Source: Dehalococcoidia bacterium UBA5748 (GTDB taxonomy: Bacteria; Chloroflexota; Dehalococcoidia; Dehalococcoidales; UBA5627). From it: 13,145 nucleotides of DNA. The notes under the pieces were generated by a model. It searched no databases. It saw only the letters and a list, made by a program, of their open reading frames with translations, and was not told the origin of the DNA. Numbering within the stretch: position 1 is the first letter of the stretch; the number at the start of each line of letters is the position of its first letter. Made by a program: the position numbers and the translations under genes. Of the stretch, positions 6,583 through 13,145 are shown in pieces. Location of the stretch: NCBI GenBank assembly GCA_002419135.1, contig DIFM01000019.1:1-13145 (forward strand). Reading direction: 5' to 3'.

Positions 6583-8643
6583 TTACTTTGTAAGCATCAT
6601 CTCAACCGCTTTACTCCACCCATCGGGACCTATTCCCCTGACCTTATAGATATCGGAGATATTCATACGGCTCCATCTCCTGTCATGTCCCTGAACCAGC
6701 ATACGAAAATCTGTCTGTGCAAGAAGCGGTAAATCATTGACATTATTACCTATTCCGAATGAAGTGACCGTTCCGTAATTCATTTTATAAAGTTCAAGCA
6801 ATACCTTTACCGCTTTCCCCTTGTCATTGCCACCGGTGACTTCATAGAATCTGCCGCCGAATGTGCATAATAAGCCGGCTTTTTTTATGTATTCGAATAC
6901 CGCTTCTATCGCCCTTTTACTTCCCTTAATCGTTAATGTTTCACTGTATTCTCTTTGCTTTGCGAGTGAAGCCATTTTTAATCCCAGCCCCGTCTCTTTG
7001 GCAACATCTTCAACAGACATATCACCAAAACTGTTTAAGGACAGTTCCCCCAGGCTATCGGCTTCTATATGGCTATAAGCTTCATCCAAAGCTTCCTTTA
7101 ACTTGTAGCGTAATTCCCGGTAGGAAATGCCGAACTCGATAACCATATAATCGGATTCGACTTTGTCATAGGCAAACGGCAACCTGAAATAATCCTTAGG
7201 AATGTATATGGCGCCTCCGTTTTCTACAATAAACGGCTCGTTAATACTCAGTTCGTCACGGTAAACTTCCTGTTCAAAGCGTGTTTTTGAGGAACAAAAT
7301 ACAATCGGGATATCCATTCCCTGCAATTTTCTGATGGCATCGAGTGCCTGAGTATAAGAGTAATTCTGGGAATCAAGCAGAGTTCCGTCAAGGTCGGTAA
7401 TAACTACTTTTTGAGCCGAATCTGATTTTTTACTTCTGTCAACAGCTATGAGGTAAATCGATTTTTCGGGAACAACAAATCTAGGCATGATATTCTCTAT
7501 ATTATCGGCAAACATGGAAAGGTCGATATTCTGCGGAGGTGCGATTAACTGAATATTCGGTACTTCCTCCCCTTCCTTTATGCATTCCATATCTATTAGT
7601 TGCTTTTTTATCATTTCTTTAGTTTGTTCTTCGCATAAAGGGCTGTAATATATAACCGAAAGGCTGGGAAGAAGCATCTCCTGCAACAGGTGGTCAGTCC
7701 CTTTTTCGGCATGTAAATGGGGGTTTATTGATTCCGTCTGTACAACTTCAACTCCCTGTTCCGCAATTTTATCCTCCGTCGGTTCCAAAATGCCGCTGAA
7801 ATTCTCAAGAATAGATATCAGTTCCTGTGTCTCGACGGCATACCCCGAACCGTAGGTCAACCTCATTGCAAGTTCAAGGCTCATAGCGTGTTCACCGGCA
7901 TTAGCCGTTTTAATCACTTCTGTTTCAAACCTGCCCTTGGTGGAAAGGAGCGCATTTACAAAACGATTGCTGACTTCCGAAACACGCCCCCACTTCTTAA
8001 AGTAAAGCTCTCCGATTAGCTTCGGTTTATATCGCCATAAAATTCGTACCATAGCATAGGGCGATTCAACCATACTGAAACCCGATGCGTAGTGTTTAAC
8101 ATACTCCATCACAGCGCCGGGAACATAATTATCGGTATCAATAAATCCGACATATTCCCTGCCCATAATTCTGGACATTACAATCCCTATAATCATTCCT
8201 TCGCTTTTACCGCTGCGGATAAGTCCATCCTCATCGACGATATCGGGATAACCTGAAAATGAAAATGCATTAGCCAGATCCGGGTCTTTTTGATGAATAA
8301 CCAGCGCCTGCCTTTTATTCACATTACAGAAGCGATTTACGATATCCTTTTCACTTTTAAAATAATCGGTATTACTGTTGGAAATCACTATCATCAAGCA
8401 ATCATGCGGAATACCGCTTAAAACACCTTCGAATACTTTCAAATCTTCGTTTTTTACGGGCAATACAATCGCCAGTTTTTTTTCAATATTCGAATAGGCT
8501 TCACGGCTAATACGACGCGTACCGGCGCTGTCTTTAGAAACGGCAGTCGCATCCGAACCGGAATCCAGTTCAAGAGCATGACAAACATCGTGGATTTTAA
8601 CCGGACCTATATGGTCTGCCGGTCTGATAGCCTCAAATCGCAT
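6583..8643 (-). CDS. mgsD: Bifunctional mannosyl-3-phosphoglycerate synthase/phosphatase
   Basis: Makes the compatible solute mannosylglycerate in two steps in the cytosol: GDP-mannose plus 3-phosphoglycerate gives mannosyl-3-phosphoglycerate, which is then dephosphorylated. The 686-residue protein fuses both enzymes. The N-terminal GT55-type synthase (about 1-395) shows LPVKNED (61-67), VISNSNTDYF and the sugar-nucleotide DxD in FIDTDNYVPG (Asp169, Asp171). The C-terminal HAD-IIB phosphatase (about 410-686) shows motif I DLDGTLLD (417-424), motif II FCSSK, a motif III lysine in GGNDKGKA, and motif IV GIGNNVNDLPL (630-640). In motif IV, GNNVND replaces the commoner GDxxND. The fused form is known from Dehalococcoides MgsD. 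The ATG has a strong AAAGGAGGT ribosome-binding site (8651-8659) seven bases upstream. The gene is monocistronic, convergent with gap, and uses 3-phosphoglycerate from the neighbouring pathway. Confidence 0.93.
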   Translation of the reverse strand: MRFEAIRPADHIGPVKIHDVCHALELDSGSDATAVSKDSAGTRRISREAYSNIEKKLAIVLPVKNEDLKVFEGVLSGIPHDCLMIVISNSNTDYFKSEKDIVNRFCNVNKRQALVIHQKDPDLANAFSFSGYPDIVDEDGLIRSGKSEGMIIGIVMSRIMGREYVGFIDTDNYVPGAVMEYVKHYASGFSMVESPYAMVRILWRYKPKLIGELYFKKWGRVSEVSNRFVNALLSTKGRFETEVIKTANAGEHAMSLELAMRLTYGSGYAVETQELISILENFSGILEPTEDKIAEQGVEVVQTESINPHLHAEKGTDHLLQEMLLPSLSVIYYSPLCEEQTKEMIKKQLIDMECIKEGEEVPNIQLIAPPQNIDLSMFADNIENIMPRFVVPEKSIYLIAVDRSKKSDSAQKVVITDLDGTLLDSQNYSYTQALDAIRKLQGMDIPIVFCSSKTRFEQEVYRDELSINEPFIVENGGAIYIPKDYFRLPFAYDKVESDYMVIEFGISYRELRYKLKEALDEAYSHIEADSLGELSLNSFGDMSVEDVAKETGLGLKMASLAKQREYSETLTIKGSKRAIEAVFEYIKKAGLLCTFGGRFYEVTGGNDKGKAVKVLLELYKMNYGTVTSFGIGNNVNDLPLLAQTDFRMLVQGHDRRWSRMNISDIYKVRGIGPDGWSKAVEMMLTK

Positions 8644-8887
8644 TACGCTTACCTCCTTTCACAATTCTTAATCAGATAGAATTCCTGCAATAAGCCTTAT
8701 AGTGTGTATGACTTTTATGCTTTATTCCATTAATAACAAGCCACCCGTTCCCCCATCATAGCCAATTCCAGTTAATTTCTTCTCGGAGACACCTCCCATA
8801 TCAGTTTAATTCTTCAGATGCTAAGAATGCGGAAACGATTACAGCCAGAGGTTTGATGGAAGCAAATACGTCAGCCGGTGTTGAATA

Positions 8888-8917
8888 ACAATATAATAAG
8901 TGCTTCTTTTTTGTCAA
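8888..8917 (-). promoter_or_regulatory. Candidate promoter of mgsD
   Basis: On the minus strand, a perfect TTGACA (8917 to 8912), an 18-base spacer and TATTGT (8893 to 8888, four of six matches). Start would be near 8881, giving a leader of about 240 nt before the mgsD ATG, long enough for leader regulation. A promoter closer to the gene is not excluded. Confidence 0.5.
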
Positions 8918-8992
8918 GATATTTTCACATATTTCTATTTGAAAAGCTATCGTTAAATAACGCCTATACTTAAAAAATATCCCGAAAAAGTA

Positions 8993-9021
8993 CTGACAAA
9001 ATAGGTATTTTGTTATATAAT
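8993..9021 (+). promoter_or_regulatory. Sigma70-type promoter of the diaphorase operon
   Basis: CTGACA (8993-8998), a 17-base spacer and a perfect TATAAT (9016-9021). Start would fall near 9028, leaving a 100-base AT-rich leader before the ATG at 9128. The inverted repeat GGACT-TTATT-AGTCC begins immediately after the -10. Confidence 0.65.
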
Positions 9022-9036
9022 GGACTTTATTAGTCC
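9022..9036. repeat. Inverted repeat over the diaphorase transcription start
   Basis: GGACT (9022-9026) and AGTCC (9032-9036) are perfect five-base arms around TTATT, abutting the -10 hexamer and covering the predicted start. The position suits an operator. The T-rich tract after it resembles a terminator, but since the predicted start lies inside the repeat it would not be transcribed whole. Confidence 0.4.
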
Positions 9037-9127
9037 GTTTTCTTTATTTTTTAGCATACTATATGATTAAAGATGTAAATAATTTTATATTTCTATTTAT
9101 AGATTGTATTCTTGAGGTAACAAGCAG

Positions 9128-9844
9128 ATGAATAAAATTTCGCCCGTTCTTTCTTTTTTTAAAAAGAGAGCTGATAAGAAGACCGATAAAGAAGTGATCA
9201 GGGAAAACCCCTGCATAGATTGCGATATTTGTCTGGAAGTCTGCGACAAAGGCTTATGGCCGTCGGTTCTTATGGAGAATATCAAAGCCGGTCGTTTTGA
9301 AGACGCCGGGAAACACGGTATCGACCAATGCGACGATTGCGGAGACTGCAGCGCGGAATGTCCGATGAGTATACCTCTTCATAAATACCTGAGGGTAGGT
9401 AAAGTGCTCTCACTTTACAACAACGATAAAAGCGGCTTAATCCCGATTCTACTGGAAATGCAGTCTAATTTCGGTTACTTACCGGAAGATATGATTAGCC
9501 ATATCGCCCGCTATCTTAAATTGTCCGTGGGGCACATCCGTTCGGTAGCTTCTTTCTATAAATCGCTGCGCCTTACCCCACCCGGAAGAAAGCATGTCTG
9601 TATTTGCCGCGGTACCGCCTGCCATATAAGCGGCGCGCCCAAGCTGATAAGAGAAACCGAGAAACTGCTGGGAATCAAAGAGGGTGAAACTTCCGCGGAC
9701 AATGAATATACCCTCGATACCGTTGCCTGTGTCGGTTGTTGCGCCCTTGCTCCGGTAATTACCGTTAACAGCGAAACTTACGGGAAAATGGACCGCGAGA
9801 AAATAAAAAAACAACTAAAAATACCCGATGAAAATACCGGATAA
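9128..9844 (+). CDS. RnfC-like 2[4Fe-4S] module fused to NuoE/HndA-type [2Fe-2S] subunit
   Basis: Electron-transfer subunit of a soluble NADH-oxidising module. In the 238 residues the N-terminal part (about 25-95) has two CxxCxxCxxxC sets, C29/C32/C35/C39 and C68/C71/C74/C78, separated by 28 residues. The intervening KGLWPSVL and trailing CPMSIPLHKYLRVGK match the ferredoxin-like part of RnfC (CxxCGxC...LxP...CxxCGxCxxxCPxxIPLxxYIRxGK). The C-terminal part (about 103-238) is a NuoE/HndA thioredoxin-like domain: IPILLEMQSNFGYLP, VASFYKSL, and [2Fe-2S] ligands C160 and C165 (CRGTAC) with C201 and C205 (CVGCC). Typical NuoE/HndA proteins are about 150-170 residues, so the N-terminal module is an addition. 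A GAGG (9114-9117) lies ten bases before the ATG, a little far. It heads a three-gene operon. Confidence 0.85.
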   Translation: MNKISPVLSFFKKRADKKTDKEVIRENPCIDCDICLEVCDKGLWPSVLMENIKAGRFEDAGKHGIDQCDDCGDCSAECPMSIPLHKYLRVGKVLSLYNNDKSGLIPILLEMQSNFGYLPEDMISHIARYLKLSVGHIRSVASFYKSLRLTPPGRKHVCICRGTACHISGAPKLIRETEKLLGIKEGETSADNEYTLDTVACVGCCALAPVITVNSETYGKMDREKIKKQLKIPDENTG

Positions 9845-9871
9845 TTACAGATGTGTCAGGGGAGATTAAGG

Positions 9872-11569
9872 ATGATAACAGCGGACTTCAGGGCAAAGGC
9901 TGAAACAGAATGGCAAAACATAACAGACCCTTCCGTCCCTCAAATTTTTATAGGGATGGCAACCTGCGGTGAGGCTGCCGGAGCCCTATCTATATACAAA
10001 GCTATGGAATCGGCCCTGATAAAGAATCGCATCAAGGCTCGTATTCATAAGACAGGCTGTCTCGGCATGTGTTACTGCGAGCCGATGGTTGATATCATTA
10101 AACCCGGCCGGCCCCGCATCACTTACAAAAATCTTACACCCGAGACGGCTGCAGAACTGATAACCGATTACCTGATAAACGATAATTACCGCCCCGACCT
10201 TGCACTGGGAGTTTGGGGAAAAGAGTTTGATGGCATCCCCAACCTCTTCCAGCTCGATTTTATGAAATTTCAGCAGCGCACAGCTCTTAAGAATATCGGA
10301 GTAATTAACCCCGAAGATATTTCTCAATATATTGCCTGCGGGGGCTATAAAGCATTCGAAAAAGCTCTTGGCACCTCACAACAAGATATAATATATGAAG
10401 TTGAAAAATCGGGGTTACGGGGGCTGGGCGGTGCCGGTTTCCCCACCGGTTTAAAGTGGAAAACCTGTTATAAGGCACGATATTCCCCGAAATACATGAT
10501 CTGCAATGCCGATGAAGGAGACCCCGGTGCTTATATGGACAGGTCTCTTCTGGAGAGCGACCCGCATTCAGTGCTTGAAGGAATGCTTATTGCCGCTTAC
10601 GCCATCGGCTGCAGCCGCGGCTATATCTATATACGTGATGAATATCCCCTCGCCATAAAGAGAATGGCAATCGCCATTGAGCAGATGAGGCAATACGGCT
10701 TGCTCGGTGACAATATACTGAATTCTGATTTCAGTTTCGATATCGAAATCAGGGAAGGCGCCGGAGCCTTTGTCTGCGGTGAGGAATCAGCGCTACTGGC
10801 TTCTATCGAGGGCAACAGGGGAATGCCGCGGCATCGTCCTCCCTATCCGGCAGAAAGCGGATTGTGGGGCAAACCGACCGATATCAACAACGTTAAAACC
10901 CTCGCAAATATTCCTTCCATTATTATAAACGGAGCGGAGTGGTTTGCCGGCCGCGGAACTGAAAGCAGTAAGGGCACGGCTATTTTTGCGCTCACCGGCA
11001 AGGTGGCTAACCGCGGCTTAATCGAAGTTCCGATGGGGATTACACTACGCCAAATAATATACGATATCGGTGGCGGTATCCCCGACGGCAAAGCATTTAA
11101 AGCAGTGCAAACAGGTGGACCTTCGGGAGGATGTCTTCCTGCGGACCTTCTCGACCTGCCGATTGCGTTTGATTCACTGGCTGCTGCCGGCTCGATTATG
11201 GGCTCCGGCGGTATGGTAGTTCTGGATGAAGATACCTGTATGGTGGATGTAGCAAGGTTTTTTCTCGATTTTGCGCAACAGGAATCATGCGGACAGTGTA
11301 TCCCCTGCCGGCTCGGCACAAAACAGATGTTTGAGATATTGGATGATATCACCAAAGGCAACGGTAAACAGACAGATGTCGATGTACTGCTTGAACTGAG
11401 CGATTCAATAGTGAAAACCTCGCTTTGCGGACTGGGACGCACCGTCCCGAATCCTGTTTTAACGACGATACGCTATTTCCGGGACGAATATGATTCACAT
11501 ATAAATGATAAGCAATGTCCCTCAAACGTATGCCAGGCTCTCATTAACGGAGGACAGTCTGATGAATAA
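9872..11569 (+). CDS. NuoF/HndC-type NADH-binding flavoprotein subunit lacking the C-terminal ferredoxin tail
   Basis: Binds NADH, FMN and a [4Fe-4S] cluster and passes electrons to neighbouring subunits. The product is 565 residues from the ATG at 9872, preferred because GGGGAG (9859-9864) is seven bases upstream; the in-frame ATG at 9851 would add seven residues without a site. Numbering from 9851: a thioredoxin-like ferredoxin domain with GMATCGEAAGA (C39) and TGCLGMCYCEP (C70, C74); the NADH/FMN region GLRGLGGAGFPTGLKW (188-203) and NADEGDPGAYMDR (219-231); an SLBB region; and the N3-type cluster CGQCIPCR (C480, C483, C486) with SLCGLG (C526). The sequence ends shortly after DKQCPSNVC, a motif that in HndC/HydB leads into a 2[4Fe-4S] tail; that tail is absent here. 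It overlaps the next gene by eight bases. Confidence 0.92.
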   Translation: MITADFRAKAETEWQNITDPSVPQIFIGMATCGEAAGALSIYKAMESALIKNRIKARIHKTGCLGMCYCEPMVDIIKPGRPRITYKNLTPETAAELITDYLINDNYRPDLALGVWGKEFDGIPNLFQLDFMKFQQRTALKNIGVINPEDISQYIACGGYKAFEKALGTSQQDIIYEVEKSGLRGLGGAGFPTGLKWKTCYKARYSPKYMICNADEGDPGAYMDRSLLESDPHSVLEGMLIAAYAIGCSRGYIYIRDEYPLAIKRMAIAIEQMRQYGLLGDNILNSDFSFDIEIREGAGAFVCGEESALLASIEGNRGMPRHRPPYPAESGLWGKPTDINNVKTLANIPSIIINGAEWFAGRGTESSKGTAIFALTGKVANRGLIEVPMGITLRQIIYDIGGGIPDGKAFKAVQTGGPSGGCLPADLLDLPIAFDSLAAAGSIMGSGGMVVLDEDTCMVDVARFFLDFAQQESCGQCIPCRLGTKQMFEILDDITKGNGKQTDVDVLLELSDSIVKTSLCGLGRTVPNPVLTTIRYFRDEYDSHINDKQCPSNVCQALINGGQSDE

Positions 11570-12191
11570 GATACACCTTACTATCAACGATAACCAATTT
11601 GAAGCAGAGCCGGGTGCAACCATAATGGAGGTGGCTCTGGAAAACAATATTTATATTCCCCACCTCTGTTACAATCCTGATTTAGTCCCCGGTGGTATCT
11701 GTCGTCTATGCAGGGTTGAAATTAATAATGATAAATTGGCGCTGGCTTGCCGCACACCGGTAGAAGAAGGAATGATTGTTAGAACCAATACCCCCGAAAT
11801 AGATGCCGCAATCCGACCCATTGTTGAGCTTATAATAGCAGACCACCACTCGACATGCCGCGGCTGTCCGGCAAACGGCAAATGCGAGCTGCAGAAAATT
11901 ATGGCGCATCTTCATATCGACAGAAGAAGAATTGACAATTTAAGACTACCGCAAAATGATCTTCCGCTGGAAGCTCTTACTCCTTTTCTGGATTACGACC
12001 CCAATAAATGTGTCCGTTGCGGCATTTGCGTCCAAACCTGTGAAAAAATCTATGGAACAAGCCACATTTATTTTCTTAACAGGGGATATGATACAAAAAT
12101 CGCCTACTTCGAGACTGTAGCGCATTGCGATTTCTGCATGGAATGCGTTAAAAACTGCCCCGTCGGCGTTTTAATCCCAAAAAACGTGTAG
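11562..12191 (+). CDS. HoxU/NuoG-N-terminal-type Fe-S subunit of the diaphorase
   Basis: A 209-residue Fe-S electron carrier of the type that joins a NuoE/NuoF diaphorase to a catalytic subunit. Ligand sets in order: plant-type [2Fe-2S] C36, C47, C50, C63 (HLCYNP...GGICRLCRVE...ACRTP); the His-Cys3 [4Fe-4S] site H95, C99, C102, C108; then two [4Fe-4S] sets, C150/C153/C156/C160 and C189/C192/C195/C199. The protein stops there: no H-cluster hydrogenase domain (as in HndD/HydA) and no molybdopterin domain (as in NuoG) follows. The ATG at 11562 is preferred over the one at 11505 because GGAGGA (11549-11554) is seven bases upstream and the product then begins at the ferredoxin fold. ATGAATAA overlaps the end of the NuoF-type gene, indicating translational coupling. 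The catalytic partner is not in the window. Confidence 0.92.
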   Translation: MNKIHLTINDNQFEAEPGATIMEVALENNIYIPHLCYNPDLVPGGICRLCRVEINNDKLALACRTPVEEGMIVRTNTPEIDAAIRPIVELIIADHHSTCRGCPANGKCELQKIMAHLHIDRRRIDNLRLPQNDLPLEALTPFLDYDPNKCVRCGICVQTCEKIYGTSHIYFLNRGYDTKIAYFETVAHCDFCMECVKNCPVGVLIPKNV

Positions 12192-12213
12192 ACTGCACTC
12201 TTTTTTAAACAAT

Positions 12214-12232
12214 CCGGGTGTGTTATGCCCGG
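12214..12232 (+). terminator. Weak hairpin after the diaphorase operon
   Basis: CCGGG (12214-12218) pairs with CCCGG (12228-12232) around a nine-base loop. No clean T-tract follows, so this is only a possible terminator. It lies 22 bases after the stop codon of the operon's last gene. Confidence 0.35.
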
Positions 12233-12292
12233 CACTAACCGTAGCATTTCATTTTCTTTAGCTTAATATAGATATCTATTCTTCGCTTTGTT

Positions 12293-13145
12293 TGAATTGA
12301 CCCTACCCCATTTTATAGGATAACTGCCGTTAGAATCTTCCCGTTATTTTTAGCATATTCACTGGGCGTCATGCCACTAAGTGAGGTATGAGGGCTGCCC
12401 TCATTATAATCTATCCGCCGGGTTTCTATCACCTCTTTTGCATGACTTATATTTAAAAACCAGTTTTCATATAAACATTCATCTCTCAGTCTGCCGTTAA
12501 AACTCTCAATATATGTATTCTCAATCGGCTTCCCAGGCCGTATAAAGTTAAGTTTAACACCTTTACGATAAGCACATTCGTCTAATACCTTGCCGGTAAA
12601 TTCAGGACCATTATCGATAGTCATCACTTCAGGTAATCCTCTTATTTCAGCCGGTCTTTCAAGAACTTGCACTACTCTCCGACCGCCAAGAGAGGTGTCT
12701 ATCTCGATAACCGGACATTCCCTTGAGTAATCATCCACTATCGTCAGAGCACGGAAACGCCGGCCGGTAACGGTGCTATCAGTAACAAAGTCCATAGACC
12801 ATCTCTGGTTAGGTTTTTCAGCTACCGGAAGTATAATTCGATTTATTGCAGCCGTTTTCTTGCGCTTTCTTTTCCTCAAAGATAAGCCTTCTTCCCTGTA
12901 GAGCCTCTCCGTTTTCTTATGATTTAGCGCTATCCCTGCTCGTCTCAGGCCTTAAGATTTATCCTGGGACAGCCAAAACGCTGCCGTTGGTGTGCCAGTT
13001 CTCGTATTCTGACGCGCAGCTCTTCATCATTATTCGTTACCGGCTTGTAATTATAACTTGCCCGAGGCAAGCCGACCAGCTGGCAGGACTTTCTAATACT
13101 TCGCCCAAGACATGTCACCGCGTATGTGACCGCTTGTTTCCTTGT
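12293..13145 (-). mobile_element. IS3-family insertion sequence, partial (one end and orfB side)
   Basis: The element runs off the right edge. Its inner end is placed at about TGAATTGACCC (12293-12303), a TGA-N-TGACCC-like terminus resembling IS3-family (IS150-like) inverted repeats, 10-12 bases before the transposase stop codon. The opposite terminus, orfA and the target duplication are outside, so the exact boundary is unverified. It is inserted about 100 bases after the last diaphorase gene and points towards it. Confidence 0.7.
12313..13145 (-). pseudogene. IS3-family transposase OrfB, frameshifted and 5'-truncated by the window edge
   Basis: The intact catalytic part (12313-12879) has the rve integrase core with the DD(35)E triad: Asp in RWSMDFV, Asp in MTIDNGPEF, and Glu in NTYIESFNGRLRDE exactly 35 residues later, then the C-terminal HTSLSGMTPSEYAK. 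Upstream, the same protein continues to the edge: one frame reads TCLGRSIRKSCQLVGLPRAS...ELAHQRQRFGCPRIN, the HTH/helical N-terminal part of OrfB. It then stops at TGA 12945-12947, while the frame LRRAGIALNHKKTERLYREE joins the catalytic part. The shift falls between about 12948 and 12957. A TTG near 12879 is therefore not a real start. This is an inactivating indel or a sequencing error; it is not at the usual orfA/orfB programmed shift, which lies further upstream. Confidence 0.85.

Larger units (their letters stand above)
8644..9127. other. Divergent intergenic region (484 bp) between mgsD and the diaphorase genes
   Basis: This region holds two divergent promoter candidates (minus 8888-8917, plus 8993-9021). 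Between them is a short palindrome, CGTTA-AA-TAACG (8951-8962). The mgsD leader contains small hairpins such as GGGAG/CTCC near 8785-8800. I recognise no riboswitch class, small-RNA gene or complete open reading frame. A plus-strand open stretch ending at TAA 8886-8888 has no start codon context and looks fortuitous. The 9040-9110 part is very AT-rich and featureless apart from the leader of the plus-strand operon. Confidence 0.55.

Noticed and set aside
8720..8760. Minus-strand GGGGGAACGGGTGGC, superficially like a T-box or other riboswitch core
   Set aside because: It does not match the T-box AGGGTGGNACCGCG or the conserved parts of the c-di-AMP, guanidine or cobalamin riboswitches as I know them.
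8733..8888. Plus-strand open stretch ending ...AETITARGLMEANTSAGVE inside the mgsD leader region
   Set aside because: No start codon with a ribosome-binding site and no recognised family; it cannot be distinguished from chance.
9851..9871. Upstream ATG for the NuoF-type gene
   Set aside because: The seven extra codons overlap the ribosome-binding site GGGGAG that serves the ATG at 9872.
11505..11561. Upstream ATG for the HoxU-type gene
   Set aside because: It would add 19 residues unlike the ferredoxin fold, deep inside the NuoF-type gene; GGAGGA marks the ATG at 11562.

Overview
The window looks like a chromosomal segment of a mesophilic anaerobic bacterium, most probably a Dehalococcoidia-type Chloroflexota. 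The main clue is a fused mannosyl-3-phosphoglycerate synthase/phosphatase, the architecture known from Dehalococcoides MgsD. A soluble NADH-oxidising Fe-S module and a 2-hydroxyacyl-CoA dehydratase-like protein fit an anaerobe. The taxonomic call is inference from gene content; there is no rRNA in the window.

Layout. (1) Positions 8-1530, minus strand: an AT-rich, apparently acquired ATPase of the AAA_13/RloC-like type with a CPFC zinc-hook motif. It is split into two frames at an A6 run that is also a perfectly phased A AAA AAC slippery heptamer. (2) Positions 1720-6440, plus strand: a promoter and a tight five-gene cluster encoding a SLOG/LOG-like protein, enolase, a TcmP-like protein, a HgdB-like protein and type I glyceraldehyde-3-phosphate dehydrogenase. 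A strong hairpin terminator follows. (3) Positions 6583-8643, minus strand: the bifunctional mannosylglycerate gene, convergent with the glycolytic cluster, sharing the terminator, and with a leader of about 240 nt. (4) Positions 8993-12191, plus strand: a sigma70-like promoter and three overlapping or closely spaced genes for a NuoE/NuoF/HoxU-type NADH diaphorase. Its NuoE subunit carries an unusual N-terminal RnfC-like 2[4Fe-4S] module. (5) Positions 12293-13145, minus strand: one end of an IS3-family insertion sequence with a frameshifted transposase, running off the window.

How the genes may work together. Enolase and GAPDH flank the 3-phosphoglycerate step of central carbon metabolism, and the convergent mgsD-like gene draws on 3-phosphoglycerate to make the compatible solute mannosylglycerate. 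The diaphorase module would carry electrons between NAD(H), FMN and a chain of Fe-S clusters, but no hydrogenase, formate dehydrogenase or other catalytic partner is present before the insertion sequence.

The best candidates for something undescribed are the RnfC-like/NuoE fusion, which coincides with loss of the usual C-terminal ferredoxin tail on the NuoF/HydB-type subunit, and the TcmP-like and HgdB-like genes embedded in a glycolytic operon. I see no CRISPR array, tRNA or rRNA.
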